Source: Hordeum vulgare subsp. vulgare (lineage: Eukaryota; Streptophyta; Magnoliopsida; Poales; Poaceae). Taken from it: a DNA stretch of 64,000 nt. This document shows positions 45,603-56,052 of this stretch, in pieces. The translations under genes and the position numbers were made by a program. The stretch is taken from assembly GCF_904849725.1 (NCBI RefSeq), contig NC_058520.1:348623670-348687669 (forward strand), given 5' to 3'. The first letter of the stretch is position 1, and every line of letters starts with the position of its first letter. The notes under the pieces are model-generated. The model was not told the DNA's origin, made no database searches, and saw only the letters and a program-made list of their open reading frames with translations.

Positions 45603-46544
45603 CTAGGTATTGTCATCTTTGGTATGCAATACATAAGTAGCTCTCCTAATAGATTCATAAGGTAATATTATTTTATTTCTAGTAAATTTATACATGCCTT
45701 TCCTTAATGGAAATTGGAATCTAATATTTACTATTTTCATATCAATAATTGCACCAATCGTTCTAAGGAAAGGTCTACCAAGAATAATATAACATGTAGG
45801 ATTGCAATCTATATCAAGAACAATGAAATCTACGTGCACATAATTCCTATTTGCAAAAATAAGAACATCATTAAACCTTCCCATAGATTTCTTAATTGTA
45901 GAATACGCTAGATGCAAATTTAAAGAGCATTCATCAAATACACGGAATCCTAGCACATCACATATAGTTTTTGGGATCGTGGAAACGCTAGCACCCAAAT
46001 CACACAAAGCATGGCAATCATAATCTTTAATTTTAATCTTTATAGTAGGTTTCCTCTCATCATAAAGCTTTCTAGGTATAGAAACTTCCAACTCAACTTT
46101 TTCTTCAAAAGATTTCATCATAGCATCCACAATATGTTTAGTAAAAGCTTTATTTTTATTATAAGCATCCGGAGGATTCATCATGGATTGCAACAAGGAA
46201 ACATAATCAATCAAAGATAAACTATCATAATTAAAGTCCTTGAAATCCAAAAGAGTGGCCTCATTGCTATTTAAAGTTTTCACCTCTTCCATCCCACTTT
46301 TATCAATCTTATCATTAAGATTTATAAACTCTGAATCATTGGGATGCCTTTTAACTAAAGTTGACACATCTCCAGTCTCATCTTTTTCAATATTTATACT
46401 ATAAAACATATATTCAATAGGTGTCACATCAATCACTTTATGATCTTCATCATTATTATTACAAGAAAACACCTTTTCAAGCCATTCACGCTTAGCTCGT
46501 ATTCTAGCGGTTCTTTCCTTACAATCATCAATAGAAATTCTCAT
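45603..46544 (-). CDS. Gag C-terminus and aspartic protease of the WHAM-type element, open 313 codons
   Basis: The protease domain carries the Athila-type active site ALCDLGASVSTIP (about residues 184-196), with Leu where most retropepsins have Ser/Thr after the Asp. This is usual in Athila-lineage proteases. The second signature ILGRPFLRTIGAIID is at about residues 256-270. The N-terminal half (KRHPNDSEFIN, DYVSLLQSMMNPPD) is the variable gag-to-protease linker. The frame is uninterrupted to the stop at 45603. Its upstream join to gag is broken near 46545. No RT follows, so the protein would process only Gag or act with a partner element. Confidence 0.75.
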   Translation of the reverse strand: MRISIDDCKERTARIRAKREWLEKVFSCNNNDEDHKVIDVTPIEYMFYSINIEKDETGDVSTLVKRHPNDSEFINLNDKIDKSGMEEVKTLNSNEATLLDFKDFNYDSLSLIDYVSLLQSMMNPPDAYNKNKAFTKHIVDAMMKSFEEKVELEVSIPRKLYDERKPTIKIKIKDYDCHALCDLGASVSTIPKTICDVLGFRVFDECSLNLHLAYSTIKKSMGRFNDVLIFANRNYVHVDFIVLDIDCNPTCYIILGRPFLRTIGAIIDMKIVNIRFQFPLRKGMYKFTRNKIILPYESIRRATYVLHTKDDNT

Positions 46545-46549
46545 AGATT

Positions 46550-47675
46550 TTAAAGACTCATTAATATCATGCTTGGGAGGAATAATATAATTTTCAAAGA
46601 ATCAGTCTCAAGAGAAATTCTATCAGTATTCCTAGCCAAATCATCAATCTTGAGCAATTTTTCTTCAATCATAACATTGAAACCTTTTTGAGATCTAATG
46701 AAGTCTTTAATATTATTTTCAAGAACTAGAAGGCATCTTATTATAATTACCATAAAAATTGTTGTAGGAATTACCATAATTGTTAGAAGAATTACTAGGA
46801 AACGGCCTAGGATTGAAATTACCTCTATACACGTTATTGCCAAAATTGTTCCTAGCAACAAAATTCACATACATAGATTAATTATTATTTCCAAATAAAT
46901 AAGACAAAGGCATATCATTGGGATCAATAGGAGCACTCTTACTAGCAAACAATTTCATGAATTCATCCATCTTTCCACTCAAAGTGTTTTTATTTCTTAA
47001 ATAGCATGCATTTTTTTACTAGTAGGAGATCTTTCGGTATGCCACTGAGAGTATTTTGCCATAATATTATCTAGGAGTTTAGTAGCTTCTACTAATGTGG
47101 TTTCCATAAAAGTACCACCCGCGGCGGAATCTAAAAGATTTCTTGAAGGTTTCAATCCCGCATAAAACAATTGTATAATCATCCATAAATCAAACCATGA
47201 GGAGGGCAATTCCTAATCATTAGTTTCATCCTCTCCCAAGATTGTGCAACATGCTCATGATCAAGTTGATTAAAATTCATTATATCGTTCCTAAGCTAGA
47301 TAATCTTAGTGGGTGGAATGTACTTCGAAATAAAATCATCTTGACACTTATTCCATGAATCAATACTATTTTTAGGCGAAGATGAAAACCATGTTTTGGC
47401 ATCATCTCGTAGTGAGAAAGGAAATAGCTTCAATTTAACAATTTCATTTTCCACATCTTTCTTCTTTTTCATATCACACAACTCAATGAAAGTATCTAGA
47501 TGGAATGCGACATCTTCACTAGGAAGCCAGAAAATTGTTCTTTCATAACAAGATTGAGCAAAGCGGCATTAATATCACAAGATTCCGCACTAGTGGCGAG
47601 AGCAATTAGAGTAATAATAAAATCATTATTATTCGTAGTGGAAAAGTCACATAACTTGGTATTCTCTTGAGCCAT
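46550..47675 (-). pseudogene. gag: Gag of the WHAM-type element, frame-broken
   Basis: Start at the ATG at 47675 (MAQENTKLCDFSTTNN), about 190 bases after the primer site. Sense passes through at least three frame changes: NLVMKEQFSG then CDMKKKKDVENEIVKLKLFP and FSLRDDAKTWFSS (the FSL.DDAK.W gag core, about 47420). A stop after PPTKII precedes NCPPHG.. and later LLDSAAGGTFMETTLVEATKLLDNI, the usual gag middle part. The last piece runs to about 46550. Structural capsid protein in working copies; not functional here. Confidence 0.75.
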
Positions 47676-47863
47676 CGTGACAAAGCAAGCAAGCGAAAAG
47701 ACGAACAAAAAAAGGGCGAATTAAAAGGCAAATCTTTTTGGTATTTTCTGAAAATCGTTTTAGAAGTGGGCGAGAGGAAAACGAGAGGCAAATGACAAAT
47801 AAAGTAAATGCAAGAGATGAGTTTGTGATAGGTACTTGGTAGGCTTAATCTTGCTATGTATCC

Positions 47864-47881
47864 TCCCCGGCAACGGCACGA
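47864..47881 (-). other. Primer binding site, tRNA-Asp type, mutated
   Basis: The minus strand reads TCGTGCCGTTGCCGGGGA; the intact form is TGGCGCCGTTGCCGGGGA. Three of the first five bases differ, so the primer match is damaged. Confidence 0.75.
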
Positions 47882-47892
47882 GAAATCCTTTT

Positions 47893-48396
47893 TTCTACCT
47901 CTTGAGCTTGCGTTGGTTTTCCCTTCAAGAGGAAAGGGTGATGCAACGAAGTAGATAAGTATTTCCCTCAGTTTGTTGAGAACCAAGGTATCAATCCAGT
48001 AGGAGGAACAAGAAAGGCCCCAATCGTAGTATCTACAAGAATAATCAAACTCTTGCACCCAATGCTTAAAATTTAAAGTTAATTGCAAGGATGATATCTG
48101 ATAGAGATACATATAAAAGATTGCGGAAAAAAGTAAATAAATTGCAGCAAGATATTTTTGGTATTTTAGGTTTATAGATCTGAAAGTATAATATGTAAAC
48201 TAGACTCGGGGGACATAGCTTTCATTAGAGGCTTCTCTCATAAAGGAAAATAATACGGTGGGTGAACAAATTATTGTCGAGCAATTCATAGAAAAGCGAA
48301 TAATTATGACGATATCCAAGGCAATGATTATGCATATAGGCATCACGTCCGTGTCAAGTAGACCGAAATGATTCTGCATCTACTACTATTACTCCA
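47893..48396 (-). repeat. WHAM-type 5' LTR (right), inner part
   Basis: It matches 37994-38110 plus 41944-42336 with CTTGCGTTGGTTTTCCCTTC and CATCTACTACTATTACTCCA. It is cut at 48396 by the Athila-type element and resumes at 59585. Confidence 0.85.
48392..48396. repeat. Target-site duplication CTCCA, left copy (Athila-type)
   Basis: Exact match to 59580-59584. The uninterrupted site reads ATTACTCCACACATCG in the other WHAM LTR near 42330. Confidence 0.95.
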
Positions 48397-49806
48397 TGAT
48401 ACGTCTCCATCGTATCTACTTTTCCAAATTCTTTTGCCCTTGTTTTGGACTCTAATTTCCATGATTCGAATGGAACTAACCCAGACTGACGTTGTTTTCA
48501 GCATAATTGCCATGGTGTTGTTTTTGCGCAGAAATAAAAGTTCTCGGAATGACCTGGAAATTTATGAGGATTTTTTGTGGAATATATAAAAAATACTGGC
48601 GCAAGAATTACTTGGAGGGGCGGAGCCAGGAGCCCACAAGCCCAGGAGGCGCCCCCCCTGGCCGTGCCTAGCACGCTTGTGAGGCCCACGTGGCTCCGCC
48701 GCCTCCAACTCCAGCTCTATATAGTCTCTCTCGCCCAGAAAAAATTAAGAGAGAAGAGTTCATCGCATTTTACAATACGGAGCCGCCGCCACCACCTGTT
48801 CTTCCTCTAGAGGGCAGATCTGGAGTCCGTTTTGGGCTCCGGAGAGGGGAAGTCGTCGCCGTCGTCATCACCAACCATCCTTCCTCGCCAATTCCATGAT
48901 GCTCTTCACCGATCGTGAGTAATCTCATCGTAGGCTTGCTGGATGGTGATGGGTTGGATGAGATCTATCATGTAATCGAGTTAGTTTCGATGGGGTTTGA
49001 TCCCCAGTATCCACTATGTTCTAAGATTGATGTTGCTACTACTTTGCTATGCTTAATGCTTGTCCCTAGGGCCCGAGTGCCATGATTTTAGATCTGAACC
49101 TATTATGTTTTCATCAATATATGTGTGTTCTTGATCCTATCTTGCAAGTTGTAGTCACCTACTATGTGTTATAACCCGGCAACCCCGGAGTGACAATAGC
49201 CGGTACAACTCTCGGAGATGACCATAGTATGAGGAGTTCATGTATTCACTATGCGAGAATGCTTTGTTCCGGTTCTCTATTAAAAGGAGACCTTAATATC
49301 CCTTAGTTTCCATTAGGACCCCGCTGCCACGGGAGGGATGGACAATAGATGTCATGCAAGTCCTTTTCCATAAGAATGTATGACTAAATACGGAATACAT
49401 GCCTACATTACATAGACGAACTGGAGCTTGTTACAAATCACCTCATGTTATAACTGTTACATGATGAATGTGATCCGACATAATTATCCATCACCGATCC
49501 AATGCCTACAAGCTTTTCCTACTGATCCTTGCTAAGTTACTCTACCGCTAGTGTTGTCACTCCTGCTACTGTTAGCGCTACAGCTGTCACTACTGCTACT
49601 ATTACCGCTGCTACCGTTACTATCACGCTACTTGGCTATTGAAACTTTGCTGTAGATACTAAATCTTTCTGGTGTGGTTGAATTGACAACTCAAATGCTA
49701 ATACTCGAGAATATTCTTTGGCTTCCCCTTGTGTCGAATCAACAAATTTGGGTTGAATACTCTACCCTCAAAAACTGTTGCGATCCCCTATACTTGTGGG
49801 TTATCA
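48397..49806 (+). repeat. 5' LTR of the Athila-type element
   Basis: 1410 bp from TGATACGTCTCCATCG to TTGTGGGTTATCA. Contains a G-box (CACGTG 48687-48692) and TATA box (TATATA 48718-48723, in AGCTCTATATAGTCTC). A degenerate ACTGCT/GTTACC-type trinucleotide tract lies at about 49550-49632. Confidence 0.95.
48687..48723 (+). promoter_or_regulatory. LTR promoter: G-box and TATA box
   Basis: CACGTG then TATATA 31 bases on, in the sense direction ahead of a CTCTCTCGCCC leader. In the 3' LTR the TATA box is kept (58493-58498) but the G-box is mutated to GTCGTG. Confidence 0.65.
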
Positions 49807-49817
49807 AGACCTTTTTC

Positions 49818-49835
49818 TGGCGCCGTTGCCGGGGA
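49818..49835 (+). other. Primer binding site, tRNA-Asp, perfect
   Basis: TGGCGCCGTTGCCGGGGA, a full complement to plant tRNA-Asp 3' end, 11 bases after the LTR. Confidence 0.9.
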
Positions 49836-49984
49836 GGCCTAGCTCTATTCTCTGAGTCACTTGGGATTTATGTCTGTTGATCACTATGAGGAATCTGAGA
49901 GATCCAAAAACTAAAGTATTTCCCTCAACTACGAGGACATGTAAGGAACTGCCATCTAGCTCTGCACTTGATTCTCCTTGAGTT

Positions 49985-52000
49985 ATGAGTAAATTTGCGA
50001 CACCACCACCTATTGGTAATTCTCATATGTCGCTTGTGCTTGATGATGCTACTTATGCTATCCATGATGCTTATGATGATGCTTTGCTTGATAATGATAT
50101 GCCACTGGGTGCGTTTCTTGATGCACAAATTGCTAGAGTTGCTGCTGAATGTGATGATACTTCTGAAACTGATGAAATTATTGAAGTAGAACCTGTTGTT
50201 TCACCTGGTAGAACTAGCTCTCCTAGATATGAATTGCCTAATATACCTGAGGGTTATGTCATGGAGGGAGAGGTAGCGGAAGACTTTCTTGCTTGTAAGG
50301 ATAGCTTTGATCTTGAGAATTTATTACGCAAGTGGAAAGAAAAATATCTGAATGCTAGAATGAAATATGATCCTAAGTTTGCTACTTCACCCATCTTTGT
50401 TATTGACAAGGATTATGAATTCTCTGTCAATCCTGAGTTAATCACTTTGGTTGAATCTGATCCTTTTTAAGGTTATGAGTCCAAAACAGTTGTAGCACAT
50501 CTTACTAAACTTAATGATATAGCCACCCTATTCACGAATGAGGAAAAAATTCGCCAATACTATATCCTTAAGTTGTTTCCTTTATCGCTAAAGGGTGATG
50601 CTAAGACTTGGTTTACTTCTCTTGCTCCTGCTTGTGTGCGTAGTCCCCAGGATATGATCTACTACTTCTCTGAGAAATATTTTCCTGCCCATAAGAAACA
50701 CGCTACCTTGCAGGATATATATAACTTTGTGCAAGTTGAAGAAGAGAGTCTCCAACAAGCTTGGGGAGGCTTGTCCAGTTACTTAATGTTTTGCCTGATC
50801 ACCCTCTTGAGAAAAATGAAATACTTGATATCTTTTACAATGGACTAACCGATGCTTCTAGGGACCACCTAGATAGTTGTGTTGGTTGTGTTTTCAGGGA
50901 AAGAACTATGGAACAAGCTGAAATTCTATTGAATAATATTTTGAGCAATGATAATTTTTGGACTATTCCCGAACCACCTCCAAAGCCAACTCCGAAGAAA
51001 AGAGGTATTCTATTCCTCAGTCCTGAAGATATGCAAGAAGCCAAGAAATCTATGCAAGAGAAAGGTATTAAATTTGAAGATGTTAAGAATCTACCACCTA
51101 TTGAAGAAATACATGGTCTTGATAACACTACACAGGTAGTAGAGGTAAATTCTCTTCGTAGATTCAATGAGAGTGATATTCCTTATGATAAACCTGCTAG
51201 CTTATGCTTAGATGAATTTGATAACTTTGTTGCCAAACAACAAAGTTTCAATGATTATGTTAGCAGACAATTGAGACAAAATGCTCGTATGATTAATCAT
51301 ATAAGTGCTTGTGTGGATAGAAATGTCAATGATCTTAAGCTTTTGAGTAAACATGCCTTTATGGTCACTACTCAAGTAGAACAAGTACTTAAGGCTCAAA
51401 ATGACTTGCTCAATGAGTTGAATGACAATTCTGTTAGAGTTGTCACTAGAGGTGGTAGAATGACTCAGGAACCTTGGTATCCTGAGGGCCATCCTAAGAG
51501 AATTGAACAAGATTCTCAAGGAGTTAACACTGATGCACCTAGTCATCCTGGTATTAGGAAGAAAAAGAAAGATGATAGGAACTTGCATGCTAGCAAACCT
51601 GTTGCTGTTACACATGAGAATCCAAATGATGTCTCTGTTTCTGATGCCAAAACACAATCTGGTGATGAACATGAGCCTATTGATAGTATTGATAGTGGTG
51701 TTCATGTTGATGCTCAACCTAGTAATGATAAGGATGTGGAGATTGAACATGCTGTTGATCTTGATAACCCACAACCTAAGAACAGGAGATATGATAAGAA
51801 CGACTTTATTGCTAGGAAGCATGGTAAAGAAAGAGAACCATGGGTTCAGAAACCCATGCCCTTTCTCCCCAAACCATACAAGAAAAAGGATGGTGAGGAT
51901 TTTGAGCGCTTTGTTGAAATGATTAGACCTCTCTTTTTGCAAATGTGTTTGACAGATGTGCTGAAAATGTCTCCTTATGCTAAGTACATGAAAGATTTTG
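49985..52000 (+). pseudogene. gag: Gag of the Athila-type element, two lesions
   Basis: Start at the ATG at 49985 (MSKFATPPPIGNSHMS), preceded by about 150 bases of leader. The first 161 codons end at a TAA (50468-50470) where sense continues (GYESKTVVAHL), a single nonsense change. The gag core LFPLSLKGDAKTWF and YYFSEKYFPAHKK follow. A one-base deletion at about 50767 (in AWGRLVQLL) shifts the frame. From there 480 codons are open, including KLLSKHAFMVTTQVEQVLKAQ (coiled coil) and a Lys-rich segment. No CCHC zinc knuckle is visible, as in WHAM/Sabrina-type gags. Confidence 0.8.
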
Positions 52001-52624
52001 TCACTAATAAAAGGAAGATACCGGAGGTTGAGATTTCCACCATGCTTGATAATTACACCTTCAAGGGTGGATCTCCTAAGAAACTAAGTGATCCCGGAGT
52101 GCCCACTATACGTTGCTCCATTAAAGGAAATTATGTTAGAGCTGCTTTATGCGATCTTGGAGCTGGTGTTAGTGTTATGCCTCTCTCTCTCTCTTTATCG
52201 TAGACTTGAATTGGATAAGTTGACACCCACTGAAATGTCTTTGCAAATGGCCAACAAATCAACTGCTTTTCCTATAGGCATTTGCGAGGATGTGCCTGTT
52301 GTGGTTGCTAATGTTACTATCTTAATGGACTTTGTTATTCTAGATATTCCCGAGGATGATGCCATGGCGGTCATCCTTGGAAGACCCCTTTTAAACACTG
52401 CAGGGGATGTTATTGATTGCAACAAAGGCAATGTCATTTTCCATGTTAATCGTAATGAGCACGCGGTGCACTTTCCGAAGAAACAATATCGAGTACATTG
52501 CATCAATGCTATTGAAAAATCTTCATCAATTCTTATTGGAAGCTTTGAATGCCCTATACCTACTGTCAAGATGGAGTATGATTTGCTTGTTGGGGATATG
52601 CACATCCCCATTGAGGTAACCTAG
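52001..52624 (+). pseudogene. Aspartic protease of the Athila-type element, broken at a CT microsatellite
   Basis: The active-site text AALCDLGAGVSVMP is in the frame open to 52203. The C-terminal half (YRRLELDKLTPTEM, DFVILDIPEDDAMAVILGRPLLNTAGDVID) lies in the next frame, ending at 52624. The join is a (CT)7 run at about 52181-52194. Five or eight repeats would keep the frame, so a repeat-length change explains the break. As in WHAM, Leu follows the catalytic Asp. Working protease would mature Gag; nothing of RT follows. Confidence 0.8.
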
Positions 52625-52851
52625 TGATTATTCGAAAATTCTCCGGTTTTATGTGATTCAAAAAAAAGTTTGTCAAGGATACTTGATCAACCTCATTGAC
52701 AGATTTCTTTTGATGACCATGAGATGGATGAATCTAGGAGTCACAACCTTCTGTCCCCAACTTTTACTTTCTGTTGCTCAGAAGAAGAATGATAAATTTA
52801 GCTTTATTTTTCCTCTTTTCTACTCTTCCTCTCCCTTAGAAAAGTGTCCCA

Positions 52852-53080
52852 AAAATAAAAGTTCTTCAAATGCTGTGAAATTCAAGTATGATTTTTTTCG
52901 GAATATATTAAAATTTCTGAGATAGAGAGCTAGTCACGGGGATGCACCAGTGGGCCACAAGCCCAGGAGGCGCGGGCACCCCCCTAGCCACGTGTGGTAG
53001 GCTTATGGGTCCCACGTGGCCCCCCTCCACTTATTCCAGCTCCCATCTCCTTCTCCTACCTCCAAGAAAAAATCATTCCA
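52852..53080 (+). promoter_or_regulatory. LTR-like promoter block inside the element, copy 1
   Basis: It parallels the LTR at 48531-48745 in order: AATAAAAGTTCTTC, GGAATATATTAAAAT, CCACAAGCCCAGGAGGCGC, CCCACGTGGC (G-box 53013-53018), TTCCAGCTCC and a pyrimidine-rich leader ending AAGAAAAAATC. The TATATA of the LTR is not kept (CTTATTCCAGCTCCCATCT instead). A donor-like TTGGTATGTG near 53175 and an acceptor-like ATTTTCAG near 53400 bracket a stretch before the ORF. Confidence 0.55.
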
Positions 53081-53426
53081 CGGCTCAAACCCGTGTTATT
53101 GCTCTTCTTGCTGCATTTTTCAATCTTCTTGTGCAAAGCCCCATTCACCAACCTGGTTTGGGGAATTGTTCCTTGGTATGTGACTCCTCCATTGGTCCAA
53201 TTAGTTCTTTGCTCTAGTGCTTTATTTGTTGCATATTTTTGCTGCCTTGGTGACCCTCTTCTTGACCATTGCATGTAAATTTTAGTTGGTCCCAAGTAGT
53301 TTTGATGCATGATATGGCCTCTAGGCACTTGTAGGAGTAGTTTCTATGAGTTTTGTTGAGCCTTGTTCACTTTTCTTTTGAGTCACTAAAAATTTCAGAA
53401 ATTTTCAGAGAAAGAAAAAGGAAAAG

Positions 53427-54476
53427 ATGAGGAGGTTCCTAAGAGGATCTTCAAGCCGTGACCCCAAGGAAGATGAAAATGAGAAGAAGAAACCCAAGTA
53501 CCCGGTCCCCCGAGCTGCAGAAGTTTGAGCGTGCGAGTTGCCAAGCGATGTGTTCTTACGTGCCGCCGATCTTTATGAGGATTTTTATTACTTGGTGGAG
53601 AACGCAGGCCTTACCGCACTTGTTCATGATAAGTGTCCACAATACCTCCTCCTCAATAATATTTTCGTACAAATCCTTAATTTCTATCCAAGGAAGAGTC
53701 CTCCTATGGTTGAGTTCAAGTTATATGATATCCCCCAGTGCATGTCACTTCAGGATTTTTGCAGTGTTTGCAAATTACCTTATGTTGGGGATATTCATGA
53801 ACCCCATCCACGGGTCTTGGATGCTTTCATTGATACTATTGTTGTAGGAGAGGAGAGAGGAGTGTCTTGCGCTAGAGTTGCTAGTATATATTTTCCCGTG
53901 CTTCGATATTTCTCTTTATTCGTGGGAAAATGTTTGATTGGCCATGGGAAAGCTGGGGCTCTTAGCTCCCCAGATCTTGCGGTTTTGCACGAAGCTCTTT
54001 ATAATGATAAAACATATAGCTTGGACGCTATAGTGGCTCAACGGTTGAACACGAACCGTACTAAAGGCGCTGTTTATGGAGGTATCTGTGCTACCCGTCT
54101 TGCTAAACACTTTGAGATACCTATTAGACTGTACGAGGAAGAAGAGATGCTTCTTCCTGAGATATATCTAGATTATGATAGCATGGTTCGCCATGACTTT
54201 CTTGATAAAGATATAAATAAGAGGATGATTTATAACTTGGTATTTAGTGACAGATTTCTTTTGATGACCATGAGATGGATGAATCTAGGAGTCACAACCT
54301 TCTGTCCCCAACTTTTACTTTCTGTTGCTCAGAAGAAAAATGATAAATTTAGCTTTAATTTTCCTATTTTCTACTCTTCCCCTCCCTTAGAAAAGTGTCC
54401 CGAAAATAAAAGTTCTTCAAATGCCCTGAAATTCAAGTATGCTTTTTTCTGGAATATATTAAAATTTCTGAGATAG
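53427..54476 (+). pseudogene. ATHILA-ORF1-like gene, copy 1
   Basis: The ATG at 53427 starts MRRFLRGSSSRDPKEDENEK. After about 33 codons an in-frame TGA stands where copy 2 has CGA (Arg), a C-to-T change typical of methyl-CpG decay. Sense then continues open from 53538 (PSDVFLRAADLYEDFYYL) through LLLNNIFVQILNFYPRKSP, PHPRVLDAFIDTIV and IPIRLYEEEEMLLPE. It runs over the tandem junction at 54247 into promoter-like sequence and stops at 54476. The natural C-terminus is therefore missing. Resembles the ATHILA ORF-1 family of plant Gypsy elements; biochemical role unknown. Confidence 0.7.
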
Positions 54477-54635
54477 AGAGCTAGTCACGGGGATGCACCA
54501 GTGGGCCATAAGCCCAGGAGGCACGGGCACCCCCCCTAGCCACGCGTGGCAGGCTTGTGGGTCCCACGTGGCCCCCCTCCACTTATTCCAGCTCCCATCT
54601 TCTTCTCCTACCTCCACGAAAAAATCATTCCACGG
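54403..54635 (+). promoter_or_regulatory. LTR-like promoter block inside the element, copy 2
   Basis: Same arrangement as copy 1, with the G-box at 54565-54570. It lies 340 bases upstream of the copy 2 ATG. Confidence 0.55.
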
Positions 54636-54978
54636 CTCAAACCCGTGTTATTGCTCTTCTTGCTGCATTTTTCAATCTTCTTGTGCAAAGCCCCATTCAC
54701 CAAACTGGTTTGGGGAATTGTTCCTTGGTATGTGACTCCTCCATTGGTCCAATTAGTTCTTTGCTCTAGTGCTTTATTTGTTGCATATTTTTGCTGCCTT
54801 GGTGACCCTGTTCTTGAGCATTGCATGTTAATTTTAGTTGGTCCCAAGTAGTTTTGATGCATGATATGGCCTCTAGGCACTTGTAGGAGTAGTTGCTATG
54901 AGTTCTGTTGAGCCTTGTTCACTTTTCTTTTGAGTCACTAAAAATTTCAGAAATTTTCAGAGAAAGAAAAAGGAAAAG

Positions 54979-56052
54979 ATGAGGAGGTTCCTCAGAGGCT
55001 CTTCAAGCCGTGACCCCAAGGAAGATGAAAATGAGAAGAAGAAACCCAAGTACCCGGTCCCCCGAGCTGTAGAAGTTCGAGCGTGCGAGTGGCCAAGCGA
55101 TGTGTTCTTACGTGCCGCCGATCTTTATGAGGATTTTTATTACTTGGTGGAGAACGCAGGCCTTACCGCACTTGTTCAAGATAAGTGTCCACAATACCTC
55201 CTCCTCAATAATATTTTCGTACAAATCCTTAATTTCTATCCAAGGAAGAGTCCTCCTATGGTTGAGTTCAAGTTATATGATATCCCCCAGTGCATGTCAC
55301 TTCAGGATTTTTGAAGTGTTTGCAAATTACCATATGTTGGGGATATTCATGAACCCCATCCACGGGTCTTGGATGCTTTCATTGATACTATTGTTGTAGG
55401 AGAGGAGAGAGGAGTGTCTTGCGCTAGAGTTGCTAGTATACATTTTCCCGTGCTTCGATATTTCTCTTTATTCGTGGGAAAATGTTTGATTGGCCATGGG
55501 AAAGATGGGGCTCTTAGCTCCCCAGATCTTGCGGTTTTGCACGAAGCTCTTTATAATGATAAAACATATAGCTTGGGCGCTATAGTGGCTCAACGGTTGA
55601 ACACGAACCGTACTAAAGGCGTTGTTTATGGAGGTATCTGTGCTACCCGTCTTGCTAAACACTTTGAGATACCTATTAGATTGTATGAGGAAGAAGAGAT
55701 GCTTCTTCCTGAGAGATATCTAGATTATGATAGCATGGTTCGCCATGACTTTCTTGATAAAGATATAAATAAGAGGATGATTTATAACTTGGTATTTAGT
55801 CAGGGTACTCGTGAGACTATTACTTTGCCTGCTCCTTCTTTGTTCAATCTTCATGTAAGCAGGTACACTATTATGCCCTCGGACATCTACGCATATTGGG
55901 GCATAGCGCCACCACAGGCGCCCATGCCCGAGCTACCAGTCGAGTACCAGACACCAGTTTATCAGTGGGAGCCAGAGGAGCTCACCCAGCAGTGGCATCC
56001 TCAATACACTCCGGAGTACCCCGGAGACGGTTATTTCCCTCCGTGGGAGTAG
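54979..56052 (+). pseudogene. ATHILA-ORF1-like gene, copy 2 (358 codons, one nonsense mutation)
   Basis: From the ATG at 54979 the frame is open to TGA at 55312-55314, where copy 1 has TGC (Cys in LQDFCSVCKLP). It then continues in the same frame to the stop at 56052. The basic N-terminus (about 25 residues) is followed by the globular ATHILA-like part (WPSDVFLRAADLYEDF to about residue 270). The Pro/Gln/Glu-rich tail reads PPQAPMPELPVEYQ ... GDGYFPPWE. This copy keeps the real C-terminus. One base change separates it from an open gene. No transmembrane segment or enzyme motif is visible. Confidence 0.75.

Larger units (their letters stand above)
52697..55798 (+). repeat. Tandem duplication, 2 x 1551 bp
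   Basis: Unit 1 is 52697-54247 and unit 2 is 54248-55798. Each starts TGACAGATTTCTTTTGATG and contains a promoter-like block, leader and most of the ATHILA-like ORF. Unit 1 runs directly into unit 2 inside the ORF. I count roughly 40 differences (2-3%) between units. Confidence 0.95.

Noticed and set aside
49545..49635. Short trinucleotide-like repeats that might suggest a CRISPR or satellite array
   Set aside because: Degenerate ACTGCT/GTTACC units inside an LTR, repeated in the other LTR at 59318-59402. There are no spacers, and the DNA is plant nuclear.
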